A stretch of DNA of 64,000 nt from assembly GCA_964426675.1 (NCBI GenBank), contig CAYRRM010000004.1:80371-144370 (forward strand), read 5' to 3'. Shown in pieces: positions 35,584 through 44,930 of the stretch. A model generated the notes under the pieces. That model did not search any database. It was not told the DNA's origin and saw only the letters and a list, made by a program, of their open reading frames with translations. The stretch is from DYMC01 sp035406705. GTDB taxonomy: Bacteria; Verrucomicrobiota; Lentisphaeria; Victivallales; GWF2-50-93. Positions within the stretch are counted from its first letter, which is position 1. Every line of letters begins with the position of its first letter. Position numbers and translations under genes: made by a program.

Positions 35584-37170
35584 TTATTTCTTTTTTAAAG
35601 ATTCTTCTTCTAAATCTTTGAAAGATAATCCGTGAACGGTTTTTTCCCAATAAAATGGCTTTGTAAAAAGTTGGACCAACCCCTTCCATGCACCAAATGA
35701 AATCAATACCCAATAAAATGGCATAAGGAAAGAATATGGTATAAGGAAAAAATAACGCCTTTTAAGGCAAGCTAAAAAGTGATATATTACAAAAAGGATA
35801 TTTGCCAGGACAAGAGCACAACCTATAGTAAAAAATATTATTGATAATGTTGACCAAAATGGATCTTCCCCTATTCCAACATAAAGCAATGGCCAGGCCT
35901 TTATCTGCCTACCTAATAATTCAAATCCTTCATATCCTTCCAATGTTGTCTTCTTTATCATGCTTGATAACGTAAGCCCCTTTGAGAGTCCATGAAAAAT
36001 AAGAGCAACGTAAAAAAGTCCAACAAGCCAATAAAACACATTTATTATCATCATAAAAGAGCTTGCTCCTACACACATATAAAAACCAAAAGTTCCCCAT
36101 AATCCAAGAGACTTGAAAGTCTTGAGGGGGTATCTCATATGCGCAAGGTGTGTTTGTAAAAAACCTTTTACCCATCTTGAACGTTGACGAACCCAGTTCC
36201 ATAATTTCGAATTTGCCTCTTCCCATGTGGTAGAATCCAATAAACACGTCTTATATCCTTTGGCATAAATTCTAATTCCTAGTTCGCAATCTTCTGTAAC
36301 GTTAAAAGGATCCCAGCCGCCAAGTTTTTTCAATATGTTCGTCCTAAAATGATTTGAGGTTCCTCCCAGGGGAATCGGAATATTCATAACTTCAAGACCA
36401 GGTAAGAGCAAATCAAAGGTTGTACTATACTCTATTGTGAACAATTTCGTCAATAAATTTTGCTTTGGATTATAATAATTCAATTTAGCCTGAACGCAAA
36501 CATAGTTTTCAGGTAATTTTTTAAACAAAATAAATGCCTTCTTAAGCTGATCCGGCTCTGGCCTGTCCTCGGCATCATATATAACGCAAAATTCTCCGCG
36601 GGCACGTTCAAGTCCAAAATTGCATGCCCTCGGTTTCGTTTTGGGAAGACAATCAGGAATTATAATCTTCTCAAAATATGGTGGTAATTGACATAGATTT
36701 AACACCGAAATTGTAGCCGTATCATCTTCCTCAAGCAGAAGTTTTACGTCTAATTTTTCCTTGGGATAGTCAAGCTTTTCAAGGTAAAAAACAATTTTAT
36801 CTGCTATATTTGCTTCTTTATAAAGTGGGACCAATATCGTATATACAGGCAATTCTGATTCATGCAATTTAGCAATTTCATCAGCTGTAACCTTTCTCTC
36901 TCCTCTTCCTGAAAGAGAAATAAAAACAGCGGCACCACGAAAAAAAGCAGCGCAAAAGTACCAAAATGACACATAAAATGTAATAAGGCAAAGAGAAATA
37001 TCCCAACGATATGCAAGTAAAAAAATTAATCCGCCAGCAATAGATAGATAAAATAAAACTTGCCACCACCGAAATGTTATGTAAGAACAATATTCTCTGT
37101 GTTTCTTTATAAAATTTGCTGTAATATTATCAAGATTCAAAATTTCCCCTAAAAAAGAAAAGAATTCCAA
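35584..37170 (-). CDS. Membrane glycosyltransferase family 2 (processive synthase-like)
   Basis: A 528-residue membrane protein with two helices near the N-terminus (about 35-80), a cytoplasmic GT-A domain and four or five C-terminal helices. GT2 motifs are LLEEDDTATI, YDAEDRPEPDQLKKA, NVTEDCELGIRIY and RQRSRWVKG (the QxxRW motif of cellulose/hyaluronan-type synthases). It probably makes or extends an envelope polysaccharide; the sugar is unknown. It is divergent from the exported protein at 37312, with 141 AT-rich bases between them. Confidence 0.88.
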   Translation of the reverse strand: MEFFSFLGEILNLDNITANFIKKHREYCSYITFRWWQVLFYLSIAGGLIFLLAYRWDISLCLITFYVSFWYFCAAFFRGAAVFISLSGRGERKVTADEIAKLHESELPVYTILVPLYKEANIADKIVFYLEKLDYPKEKLDVKLLLEEDDTATISVLNLCQLPPYFEKIIIPDCLPKTKPRACNFGLERARGEFCVIYDAEDRPEPDQLKKAFILFKKLPENYVCVQAKLNYYNPKQNLLTKLFTIEYSTTFDLLLPGLEVMNIPIPLGGTSNHFRTNILKKLGGWDPFNVTEDCELGIRIYAKGYKTCLLDSTTWEEANSKLWNWVRQRSRWVKGFLQTHLAHMRYPLKTFKSLGLWGTFGFYMCVGASSFMMIINVFYWLVGLFYVALIFHGLSKGLTLSSMIKKTTLEGYEGFELLGRQIKAWPLLYVGIGEDPFWSTLSIIFFTIGCALVLANILFVIYHFLACLKRRYFFLIPYSFLMPFYWVLISFGAWKGLVQLFTKPFYWEKTVHGLSFKDLEEESLKKK

Positions 37171-37311
37171 ATTTGAAAAATAAAAGTTTTAGAAAAAAGA
37201 ATATAACATAATAAATTTCAAAAACAATTTTTTTTTCAGAAATTGCGTTATTGTTTTCGAAGATTATATTTTGTATAAGGTTAAAAACGAAATCATTTTG
37301 AATTTTATTTT

Positions 37312-39735
37312 ATGATGCAAATATCGTATAGAAAAATATTGATTTTCTCCTTTTTTATTCTTTACAATTATATATATGTATTCGCTCAAGAAAAGCTTAA
37401 TCAGCAGTCTCCTGATTTAGAAAACATAAAAGAACAAAATAATTCTAAAAATGAGCAAATAATTGAGTTTTTTCATGATGCAAAATGGTTCTCAAAAGAG
37501 TGCGGAGCTCTTCAGGTAGAACTCCAAAAAGATGAAATGGGGGGAACGTCTGCGATTTTCGCAAACTCATCATCAATCCTCGTATATCTTGAAAAACAAA
37601 GAAATACTTTTCGCCCCAATAGATATGTATTTAATAAAAAATTTTTGAACTTTGATGTCACTTTTGAATCTGAGCAAACAGAACCTATAAAATGTTGTAT
37701 ATTTCTGAAAAATTCTGATGGTTTATGGTATCAAAGCAGGACAATATTTAATGTGAAACCCGGCATAAAACAAACCCTATCCGTCGACACAAGCACAAAA
37801 TCAATGGAATTACAACCGGAAGGTCACTATTCCGTATGGAATTGCCTCGATAAAGCCACAACGATATCATATGGCATTCACATTTTCGACTCTCTTTCAA
37901 GAAAAATAAAAGTCTCTATAAGTCAACCCTATTTTAGGGACGAAATTCAAGAATCAGAACTTTTCATAAATAACCTGGACTTTCCAGAGAATGTAGAACA
38001 AAACTCAACTTTTGAAGCAAAATTTTCATTATCAAAAGATTATTTTAATCCTTTTGACCCTGATGAAATAAGTGTCGATGCCATAATAGTTCAACCAAAT
38101 TTCAAGGAAATAAAAAGACCAGCCTTTTTCACTAGAGAATATCAGAGTTCAATAAATTTGAATCTTCAAATTAGAACTCCGTATGGAGCGCCTTACTGGG
38201 CCTTCAGATTTGTTCCAGAAAGTCCTGGCATATATAAATTCAAAATTATTGCAAAGGATAAAGATTTGTCTATAGAAAGTTCCTGGCGATCCTTTACTTC
38301 AATTGAATCAAATCGTCCAGGTTTTATAAGAGTTTGTGAAAATGACAAACGATATTTTGAATTTACCAATGGCAAATTCTTTTACCCTATTGGTTTTAAC
38401 ATTCATTCCGTAAAAGATGTCAGAAGCGAAAAAAAACTCAATCTCGGTTACATACCAGATAGAGGAATATATGCATATCAGGAATATTTTGATGCCATGG
38501 CTGCAAATAATTTAAATAGTGTGGAAATTTGGATGGCTGCATGGTCATTTGCAATAGAATGGACTTTTGCTAGAACAGATTACTATGGCCTCGGTAGGTA
38601 TAATTTATATAACGCATGGAGGCTCGATAATGTACTCTCATATGCAAGAGAAAAAGACATAAAAATACATTTAGTTCTTGATAATCACGGAAAATTATCC
38701 AGCCATTGTGATCCCGAATGGAATGATTCCCCCCATAATAAGAACAGAGATTTTGCAATAGCTGATAATGCAATGCTTTCCCACCCAAGTGAGTTCTTTT
38801 ATAATCAGGAAGCCGAAAACTATTATCTAAAGAGAAACCGCTATATTGCTGCGAGATGGGGCGCTGATCCAAATATTTTTGGGATTGAATTCTGGAGTGA
38901 AATTGACCTTATTACTGACATAAAAAAAACATATGATGATAATACGAGTGTCAATTGGCATAAAAAAATGTCAGAACAACTTGACTCTTTCGGGATAAGA
39001 AACCTCTTGACAACTCATACCTGTGGTGATTATAATCACCCTATAACATATAGAAAATATTATGAAGAAATACCTCTAATCTCTTATATTGTTGGTGATG
39101 CATATAGAGACCATACACCAATAGTTGAACATATGAAAAGACATACTCAAACACTCAAGTTCTTTAATAAACCTCTTCTCATAACTGAATATGGAGGTTC
39201 TCCACAAGGAGCCGCCTTCAATAAACTGGAAGCTGATTTGCACGGTGGAATTTGGGCATCTTTTTTTCTTGAACAGGCAGGAACCCCATTTCTATGGTGG
39301 CATGACTTCATTCATGACAAAAATAAATATAAACATTTTTATGGATTTTCGAAATTTATTTCAGATATTGACCCCCGAAATAAAAATTTTCGGTTCAGAG
39401 AAATTAGCATTTTTAATGTAACAGACAATACTAACTCTCCTGATTTGGGATGCCTTGCTGCAGGAAATCAAAAAGAACATTATGCATGGATATATCAAAA
39501 AAATTATATGGAATTTTATCCCTCAAAACCAGAAGAAGAACCTGACATAAAAAATAAAAAAGTTTCCTTTGAAACAATGATGCCAAGCTCCAAGTATAGA
39601 ATTGACTTCTTTGATACGTTAACCGGACAATTAATAATCTCTCAATTGATTCCAACTGATAATTCTGGTTTTTTAAGTATAAATATACCCGATTTCAAAG
39701 TTGATGTAGCTTTAAAAATCCGTCTAAACGAATGA
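37312..39735 (+). CDS. Exported glycoside hydrolase-like protein (DUF5060 plus TIM barrel)
   Basis: An 807-residue protein with a signal peptide ending near VFAQEK. A beta-rich N-terminal part and a DUF5060-like domain (about 225-330) precede a clan GH-A type barrel (about 350-700). The barrel opens with NGKFFYPIGFNIHS, has a likely acid/base Glu530 in GIEFWSEIDL and a likely nucleophile Glu626 in LLITEYGGS. A short beta domain ends the chain. The substrate is probably a plant- or algal-type glycan but cannot be named. It is translationally coupled to the next gene (stop and start overlap in ATGA). A palindrome copy lies at 37551 (AIFAN). Confidence 0.75.
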   Translation: MMQISYRKILIFSFFILYNYIYVFAQEKLNQQSPDLENIKEQNNSKNEQIIEFFHDAKWFSKECGALQVELQKDEMGGTSAIFANSSSILVYLEKQRNTFRPNRYVFNKKFLNFDVTFESEQTEPIKCCIFLKNSDGLWYQSRTIFNVKPGIKQTLSVDTSTKSMELQPEGHYSVWNCLDKATTISYGIHIFDSLSRKIKVSISQPYFRDEIQESELFINNLDFPENVEQNSTFEAKFSLSKDYFNPFDPDEISVDAIIVQPNFKEIKRPAFFTREYQSSINLNLQIRTPYGAPYWAFRFVPESPGIYKFKIIAKDKDLSIESSWRSFTSIESNRPGFIRVCENDKRYFEFTNGKFFYPIGFNIHSVKDVRSEKKLNLGYIPDRGIYAYQEYFDAMAANNLNSVEIWMAAWSFAIEWTFARTDYYGLGRYNLYNAWRLDNVLSYAREKDIKIHLVLDNHGKLSSHCDPEWNDSPHNKNRDFAIADNAMLSHPSEFFYNQEAENYYLKRNRYIAARWGADPNIFGIEFWSEIDLITDIKKTYDDNTSVNWHKKMSEQLDSFGIRNLLTTHTCGDYNHPITYRKYYEEIPLISYIVGDAYRDHTPIVEHMKRHTQTLKFFNKPLLITEYGGSPQGAAFNKLEADLHGGIWASFFLEQAGTPFLWWHDFIHDKNKYKHFYGFSKFISDIDPRNKNFRFREISIFNVTDNTNSPDLGCLAAGNQKEHYAWIYQKNYMEFYPSKPEEEPDIKNKKVSFETMMPSSKYRIDFFDTLTGQLIISQLIPTDNSGFLSINIPDFKVDVALKIRLNE
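37551..37564. repeat. TGCGAWWWTCGCA palindrome in the DUF5060 glycosidase gene
   Basis: TGCGATTTTCGCAA, core perfect, read as SAIFAN. Confidence 0.88.
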
Positions 39736-42191
39736 ATAAACTAATTGAAAAAATAAATATAATACTAAGATATCCTGCCTTAGTATTCTCATTTCTCTTT
39801 TTCTCCTACTTCCCTTTTTTAAAAGCTGAGTGGCATGAAAACGACGCAGAATACCTACTGGAAATTGAACAGGATGAGACTTCAGATAGCATCATAAAGA
39901 TTAATCTGCAAAATTTGATTTTTCCATCAGGAATAGAGAATGGAATCACTGCGAGAAACGAAAATGGTGAAATTTTACCATTTCACCTGGATAATTCTTC
40001 TCAAATTTTATTCGTAAAAAATGACTCAAAGGAAAATATTTTTGTATATTTTGGGTTTAAAAATAAACACTCTTTCTCAAATTGGAATGAAAATGAAAAT
40101 GGTCCTATACCTGAAACTACAAAACTTCAGCTTAGTATGACGAGAGCATGGTTCGACAATACGAGGGAAGATGAAATTATAAAAAACGACGATTACATAA
40201 AATATCTGGAGATAAAAAAAATCAATGACCAATTAAAAATTCTTCAAAGGGAATTGAAAAGCTCTAAAAATATCCAGAATAGGACTCCAAAAGCCATTAC
40301 AGAAGAAGAAATAAAAAAAATAGCAGATAAGATAAAAGCATTAAAAGATGAACTCTATGATAAATCCAAAGAACTTGGACTCTCTGAACAAAAAATCACA
40401 GCTTTTAGAAATAAAGAAGAAGCTCTCGAAAATAATTTTAATACAAAAAACCGTGATAGGAAATTTGAAACAAAAGCTCTAAATGAAATACTCCTCACTC
40501 CAGAAATTATACCAGACAAAAGAAGAGAATTTGCGTGCAGAGTAACTGGAGTGTTTAACGTGGAAAAAGAGGATACTTACAGTTTTGCCATAAATTCAAC
40601 CAGTTACTCATTACTTACAATAGATGACATCCCAATCCTTGAATGGAATTATATACATAACAAAAGTAATGATTGGGAAAAAGTAGCGGAAAAAAAGCTT
40701 ACACCGGGAAAACATATACTAAAATTCTACGCACATATTGGAGAAAAATCGCAATATGCCGCAGCAGCCTGGAAAAAGCCAGGAGAAGATAAGTTCTCAA
40801 TAATCAAATTTGATGATTTTTATTCGCCACAAGAACTCTCAATAAAATCTTGTTATAGTAAGAATACCAACAAAGTACCTCTTGTAAAAGGAAAATACAT
40901 CGGAAAAATCTACACCGATAGATTAAATTATTTAAATTTAGCAGATTGCAGTGTTATAACTAATGTAAGTGACATAATCCCGGAATGGAAACTTAATTCT
41001 ACAAAACTTCATACAGGACTTTCACTTCAATTTTTAGTACAAAATGAAACTAATGACGAATTAATATTATCGTATCCCTCAGAGGATAATACATATGATT
41101 TAGAATTCAAAATACCTCTCTCAAAACTTAAGAAAAATGATAGCGTCATATCTCCTGAAATTTTTATGGACTTATCAATTCCACTTTTCCTCTTTGACGA
41201 TGAGTTACTTGAGATAAATACATCTATCTACTCGCTCGTTCAACAAGAAATAAAAACAATCTTTAAGGTTCAATCTTTCCCGGAAAATGAATTAATATCA
41301 AGCTATACAGAATTTCTCGAACTTCCAGCAAAACAACAAACGGGCGATAAAATTTTTTCTTCACCTGAAATAATAAAAAGAAATTTTAAATTAGATGGGA
41401 AAAAAATATCTAATCAAGTGATACTTGCTAAATTTTCAATAACAATACCCCCTATAGAAATAAAAGAAACATATATTTCTATCATCCCTCTGGAGCGTTT
41501 AAATAACTTTTCATCTGACGGCATATTTCTCACAGATTCTCGAGATAGAAGAATCATTGTTAAATTGCATCGTCCTACATTGTCAGAAAAACGCGAATGG
41601 TCCTTTGTAGATTCAATATCAAATGAGTTAAAATTATTCCCAAAAACCCTAATCATCTCAGATGATTTTGGAGTCGAAAATAATACCTTCTTTAAGAATT
41701 TATCCACTCATATTGGAAAAACAACTCAATTAGATTTCATAGAATGGAAAAGTAAAAAAAATAATTCAACAATGCTCGCAAATTTGAGTAATGTAATTGA
41801 AAAACTAAGAAAAACTGACGCAAAGAGAATAATCATAATACCATCTTCAATGGATACAGTATCGGCCGTATCCGCCAGGACACAATCAAGAATTATTTGT
41901 GCGCTACTTCAAACAGCAAGAGAAAATAAAAATGTATCAGAATTGATACTATGTACACCTTTTCCTCAATTGAATACAAATTATATAGAAGAAGAATTTA
42001 TTAAAAATATAAAAACAAACATAAAAGAAGATTTTGCCGTAGACAAAATCATTGATTTAAACTACTTCATAAAATCTAAAGACCACTGGCAATCCTATTA
42101 CCGTGATGAACTGAATTCTCCTCATATATTAACTTCACATCCAAAATTCATGACTGAACTTATCTCAACATTCATTGCAAACTCTCTCTAA
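39732..42191 (+). CDS. Exported multidomain protein with coiled coil, PA14-like and SGNH-like regions
   Basis: An 819-residue protein of no clear named family. After a signal peptide (about 1-34, ending FLKAEW) comes a beta domain. A charged coiled coil at about 155-235 (IKKINDQLKILQRELKSS...) follows, then a PA14-like sugar-binding module (about 265-365: GVFNVEKEDTYSFAINSTSYSLLTIDD, PGKHILKFYAHIGEKSQYAAAAW). The last 170 residues look like an SGNH-type fold (IIIIPSSMDTVSAVSARTQSRI, ending DELNSPHILTSHPKFMTELI). The coupling to the upstream glycosidase suggests a shared glycan substrate. Domain calls are by eye. Confidence 0.5.
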   Translation: MNKLIEKINIILRYPALVFSFLFFSYFPFLKAEWHENDAEYLLEIEQDETSDSIIKINLQNLIFPSGIENGITARNENGEILPFHLDNSSQILFVKNDSKENIFVYFGFKNKHSFSNWNENENGPIPETTKLQLSMTRAWFDNTREDEIIKNDDYIKYLEIKKINDQLKILQRELKSSKNIQNRTPKAITEEEIKKIADKIKALKDELYDKSKELGLSEQKITAFRNKEEALENNFNTKNRDRKFETKALNEILLTPEIIPDKRREFACRVTGVFNVEKEDTYSFAINSTSYSLLTIDDIPILEWNYIHNKSNDWEKVAEKKLTPGKHILKFYAHIGEKSQYAAAAWKKPGEDKFSIIKFDDFYSPQELSIKSCYSKNTNKVPLVKGKYIGKIYTDRLNYLNLADCSVITNVSDIIPEWKLNSTKLHTGLSLQFLVQNETNDELILSYPSEDNTYDLEFKIPLSKLKKNDSVISPEIFMDLSIPLFLFDDELLEINTSIYSLVQQEIKTIFKVQSFPENELISSYTEFLELPAKQQTGDKIFSSPEIIKRNFKLDGKKISNQVILAKFSITIPPIEIKETYISIIPLERLNNFSSDGIFLTDSRDRRIIVKLHRPTLSEKREWSFVDSISNELKLFPKTLIISDDFGVENNTFFKNLSTHIGKTTQLDFIEWKSKKNNSTMLANLSNVIEKLRKTDAKRIIIIPSSMDTVSAVSARTQSRIICALLQTARENKNVSELILCTPFPQLNTNYIEEEFIKNIKTNIKEDFAVDKIIDLNYFIKSKDHWQSYYRDELNSPHILTSHPKFMTELISTFIANSL

Positions 42192-42354
42192 TCCAAGGAT
42201 TTTATAAAAATCTTACGTAAAAATTTTATATAAGCATAAAATTGAAATCCTTTACTTATGTTGTATCTTTCTAAAGTCTAGTGCTTTTTTTATCTCAGTA
42301 ATTTAAATATTTTCTTTATAAAAAAATATATATCTTACTAAAGTTAAATAAAAA

Positions 42355-42431
42355 GGGCGCTTAGTTCAGTTGGTTAGAACGCTACATTCACATTGTAGAA
42401 GTCGGCAGTTCGAGTCTGCCAGCGCCCACCA
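42355..42431 (+). tRNA. tRNA-Val (anticodon CAC), CCA encoded
   Basis: Full cloverleaf. Acceptor GGGCGCT pairs with AGCGCCC, and a D arm with GTTC/GAAC follows. The anticodon arm is CTACA-TTCACAT-TGTAG with CAC in the centre, and the T arm is GGCAG-TTCGAGT-CTGCC. The discriminator A and an encoded CCA end at 42431. It decodes GTG. Confidence 0.96.
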
Positions 42432-42495
42432 AATTTCGTATATTTTTTATCTTTTTATGAATAAATAGATGAATTTGAAGATTGCGAACTGTTAT

Positions 42496-43116
42496 TTATG
42501 CAAATATCGAATGGGAAATACAAATATTATCAACCCACTTAATAAGTTTTTCTATGTAATTTTCTGTGAGTTGTGGTTTTTCAACGTTTTTATCTTCACA
42601 ATATGCATTTAACTTAGTAAGAAAATCTGCGAATTTCGCAAATTTCTCGTCATTATCAAATTTTGGTAAAAATCCTTCTTCGCTCAAGTAAGTGAGTTTG
42701 ATAAAAAGTTCCCACTCATTGAATACAATATTTATAGACATATCTGCAATCATCTTCCTGAGAGCCAAATATAATCTTGAAGTGCGCATGTTGAAATGAG
42801 TGTTGTTAAGAATGAATTTTACTATTGAAAGAGCTTTTTTAAAATTTTGCGGATTATTTGCAATGTTTATTCCTGAATTCACAAGCTCTGAACTATTTAT
42901 ATTGTGAATATTTCCAGAAAGTGATTCTACGAAAAAAACCTGAAGTTCATTGAAAATATCAAATTCAGGGTATTTTTTCTTCTGTATTCTCCTGGCTCCC
43001 TTTACCATTAAATCCAACCTTCCATAATCTGGAGTCAAGCAGCTAATAATCAGACTGCTTTCAGAGTAAGGAACTTTACGAAGAACTATAGCTTGTGTTT
43101 CATGAATTCGATTCAT
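42496..43116 (-). CDS. recO: DNA repair protein RecO
   Basis: RecFOR pathway mediator that loads RecA on SSB-coated DNA. The 206-residue protein has the OB-fold N-terminus (ETQAIVLRKVPYSESSLIISCLTPDYGRLDLMVKGARR) and a helical C-terminal part. It is shorter than typical RecO (about 240) and lacks the CxxC zinc site. It stands alone downstream of the tRNA, with no RBS of note. A palindrome copy at 42628 encodes FAKFAD. Confidence 0.88.
   Translation of the reverse strand: MNRIHETQAIVLRKVPYSESSLIISCLTPDYGRLDLMVKGARRIQKKKYPEFDIFNELQVFFVESLSGNIHNINSSELVNSGINIANNPQNFKKALSIVKFILNNTHFNMRTSRLYLALRKMIADMSINIVFNEWELFIKLTYLSEEGFLPKFDNDEKFAKFADFLTKLNAYCEDKNVEKPQLTENYIEKLIKWVDNICISHSIFA
42628..42641. repeat. 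TGCGAWWWTCGCA palindrome in recO
   Basis: TGCGAATTTCGCAA, core perfect, read as FAKFAD. Confidence 0.88.
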
Positions 43117-43218
43117 TATCGCAATTATTATCGTGTTTCAGAGAAGAAAAAGATATGCACAATATAACTTTCAAAAAGAAATATCTTTCTAAAAATACCA
43201 TTCCATTTAAAATTTAAA

Positions 43219-44151
43219 TCAATTTTTTTTGGCATTTTCGACGATTTTCATCAATCGTTTCCCATATTCTATGTAAATTTTATATTGCTCTTCTTCTTTA
43301 TTTTTCTTATCTTTTTCATGAAATACCACCTGCATATGAGGTTCAATAGAAAGACCTCCTTTATAGTTTCTCTTTAGAAGGTCTTCAATGATTTCTTTTA
43401 CAGCCCCATCTCCCTCTCCAGGAAAACAAAATTCCTGTCCTGCCGGAAATATAGACCCTTTTTTATGTTCAGCTTTTCCACGAGCATCTTTGATATGAAC
43501 GTAAACAACATGTTCTTTTATTTTTGAATAAAATTCCAATGAGTTTTGATATGGCCTTCTACCAGTAATAGGGTCGGGTTCTTTTGAGAAATCCTCTGAA
43601 AATGGCGGATTTCCAGTGTCATATACGAGTTTAAGATTTGGAACAGCTTCAAGCAACCTTAATGTATGCTGCCAGGAAAGCCCCCCATAGTTCATACAAT
43701 TTTCATGAACTGGCGTAATACCTGCGTCAAGAAAATTTTTAACAATCTCTTTCAATCTTTTTACGCGCTCATTAAAATATTGTTCTTGTTCAGGAAGGAC
43801 TTCCCACGTATCCGGATTCCTCCTGATAGCATAACTCATTATTCTAACAAGTTTTGTGCCTAATTTTTGCATCCTTGGAATACTTTTCTTTACTTCTTTC
43901 ATAGTGTTCTCAAAAGGATCTTTTATGTCTTTTCCCCAGTTTGCTATGCCTGAACCAAAACAGTTTATTTTTACTCCTGAATCTGCAATTTTAGCATAAA
44001 GTTTATCAAAACTTTCATCAGACATTGTTGCAAGGTCGCCTTCAAATCCCGTTCCGCGCAGTTCAATATTTTCCCAGCCAAGTTCTTTTGTTGCCTTTAT
44101 CTGAATATCTATACTTTTTCCAGCCTCATCAGCGAAACCTGTATAATACAT
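43219..44151 (-). CDS. Sugar phosphate isomerase/epimerase-like TIM barrel (AP endonuclease family 2)
   Basis: A 310-residue xylose-isomerase-like barrel. It has GFADEAGKSIDIQIKATKELGWENIELRG at the start, the metal-ligand blocks TPVHENCMNYGG and LVYDTGNPPFS, VVYVHIKDARG and GLSIEPHMQV (Glu, Asp, His, Glu ligands). It probably isomerises or epimerises an oxidised sugar or inositol-like compound. It is last of three genes with the Gfo/Idh dehydrogenase and a second barrel, two bases after the stop of the latter. The substrate cannot be read from sequence. Confidence 0.8.
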   Translation of the reverse strand: MYYTGFADEAGKSIDIQIKATKELGWENIELRGTGFEGDLATMSDESFDKLYAKIADSGVKINCFGSGIANWGKDIKDPFENTMKEVKKSIPRMQKLGTKLVRIMSYAIRRNPDTWEVLPEQEQYFNERVKRLKEIVKNFLDAGITPVHENCMNYGGLSWQHTLRLLEAVPNLKLVYDTGNPPFSEDFSKEPDPITGRRPYQNSLEFYSKIKEHVVYVHIKDARGKAEHKKGSIFPAGQEFCFPGEGDGAVKEIIEDLLKRNYKGGLSIEPHMQVVFHEKDKKNKEEEQYKIYIEYGKRLMKIVENAKKN

Positions 44152-44153
44152 AT

Positions 44154-44912
44154 TTACACCTCATTTATAAGGTATTCGAGACTTATTTTGAGAGATTCAA
44201 ATGGATCTATTCTGCAAGTATCTTCTTCTATAATAAACCATTCTGTGCCTGATTTCTTTGCAGCTTTTACGATTTTTTCCCAATTTAAATTACCATTTCC
44301 TATTTCAAGCATTGTGACTTTATTATCAACAATTCCATATTCTTTAAGATGTAAAAGTGGAAGCCTTCCGTCAAGTTTTTTACACCATTCTACCGGATCA
44401 CCACCGCCATACTGTACCCAGTATGTATCTATTTCTCCTTGTAGATTTTCTGGATTACTTTCATCATATATAACATCGAGGATCGTTTTTCCTTTGAACT
44501 TTTCAAATTCTATTGCGTGATTGTGGTAGGACAAAATAATTCCCGCTTTTTTCATCATGTTCCCAGCCTTATCAAGGGCTTTTGCAAGAGTTAGAGCATC
44601 TTCATAACTTTTAAGTGGTATATGAGGATAAGGATAAGCTGTATATTTGCAATCGAGTATCTGGAGTTTTTCTATTACTTTTCCAGTTTCTTCTACTATC
44701 ATTTTTCCAGATTCATGAGTGGCACAACAAATTAATCCTTCTCCATCAAAGATTTTTTTCAATTCTTGTGGTTCTATTGGCCCCAGGCCTGATGCCTGAA
44801 CAGCTTCAAAACCAATTTCCTTTAATTTTTTTGCTGTTTTCGCAATATCTTCGGGAGTTTTACAGAACTCTCTTACTGTGTAAAGTTGAGCTGCTATTTT
44901 TTTTCTTTTCAT
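44154..44912 (-). CDS. Sugar phosphate isomerase/epimerase (xylose-isomerase-like TIM barrel)
   Basis: A 252-residue barrel of the IolE/hydroxypyruvate-isomerase superfamily. It starts AAQLYTVREFCKTPEDIAKTAKKLKEIGFEAVQASG and carries ligand blocks LSYHNHAIEFEKF, LQGEIDTYWVQYGG, LLHLKEYG and WFIIEEDTC. AAGGAGGAATAAGG precedes the ATG. It lies between the dehydrogenase and the other isomerase, which suggests a short oxidation-isomerisation pathway for a sugar or polyol. Confidence 0.83.
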   Translation of the reverse strand: MKRKKIAAQLYTVREFCKTPEDIAKTAKKLKEIGFEAVQASGLGPIEPQELKKIFDGEGLICCATHESGKMIVEETGKVIEKLQILDCKYTAYPYPHIPLKSYEDALTLAKALDKAGNMMKKAGIILSYHNHAIEFEKFKGKTILDVIYDESNPENLQGEIDTYWVQYGGGDPVEWCKKLDGRLPLLHLKEYGIVDNKVTMLEIGNGNLNWEKIVKAAKKSGTEWFIIEEDTCRIDPFESLKISLEYLINEV

Positions 44913-44930
44913 TTCCTTATTCCTCCTTCT

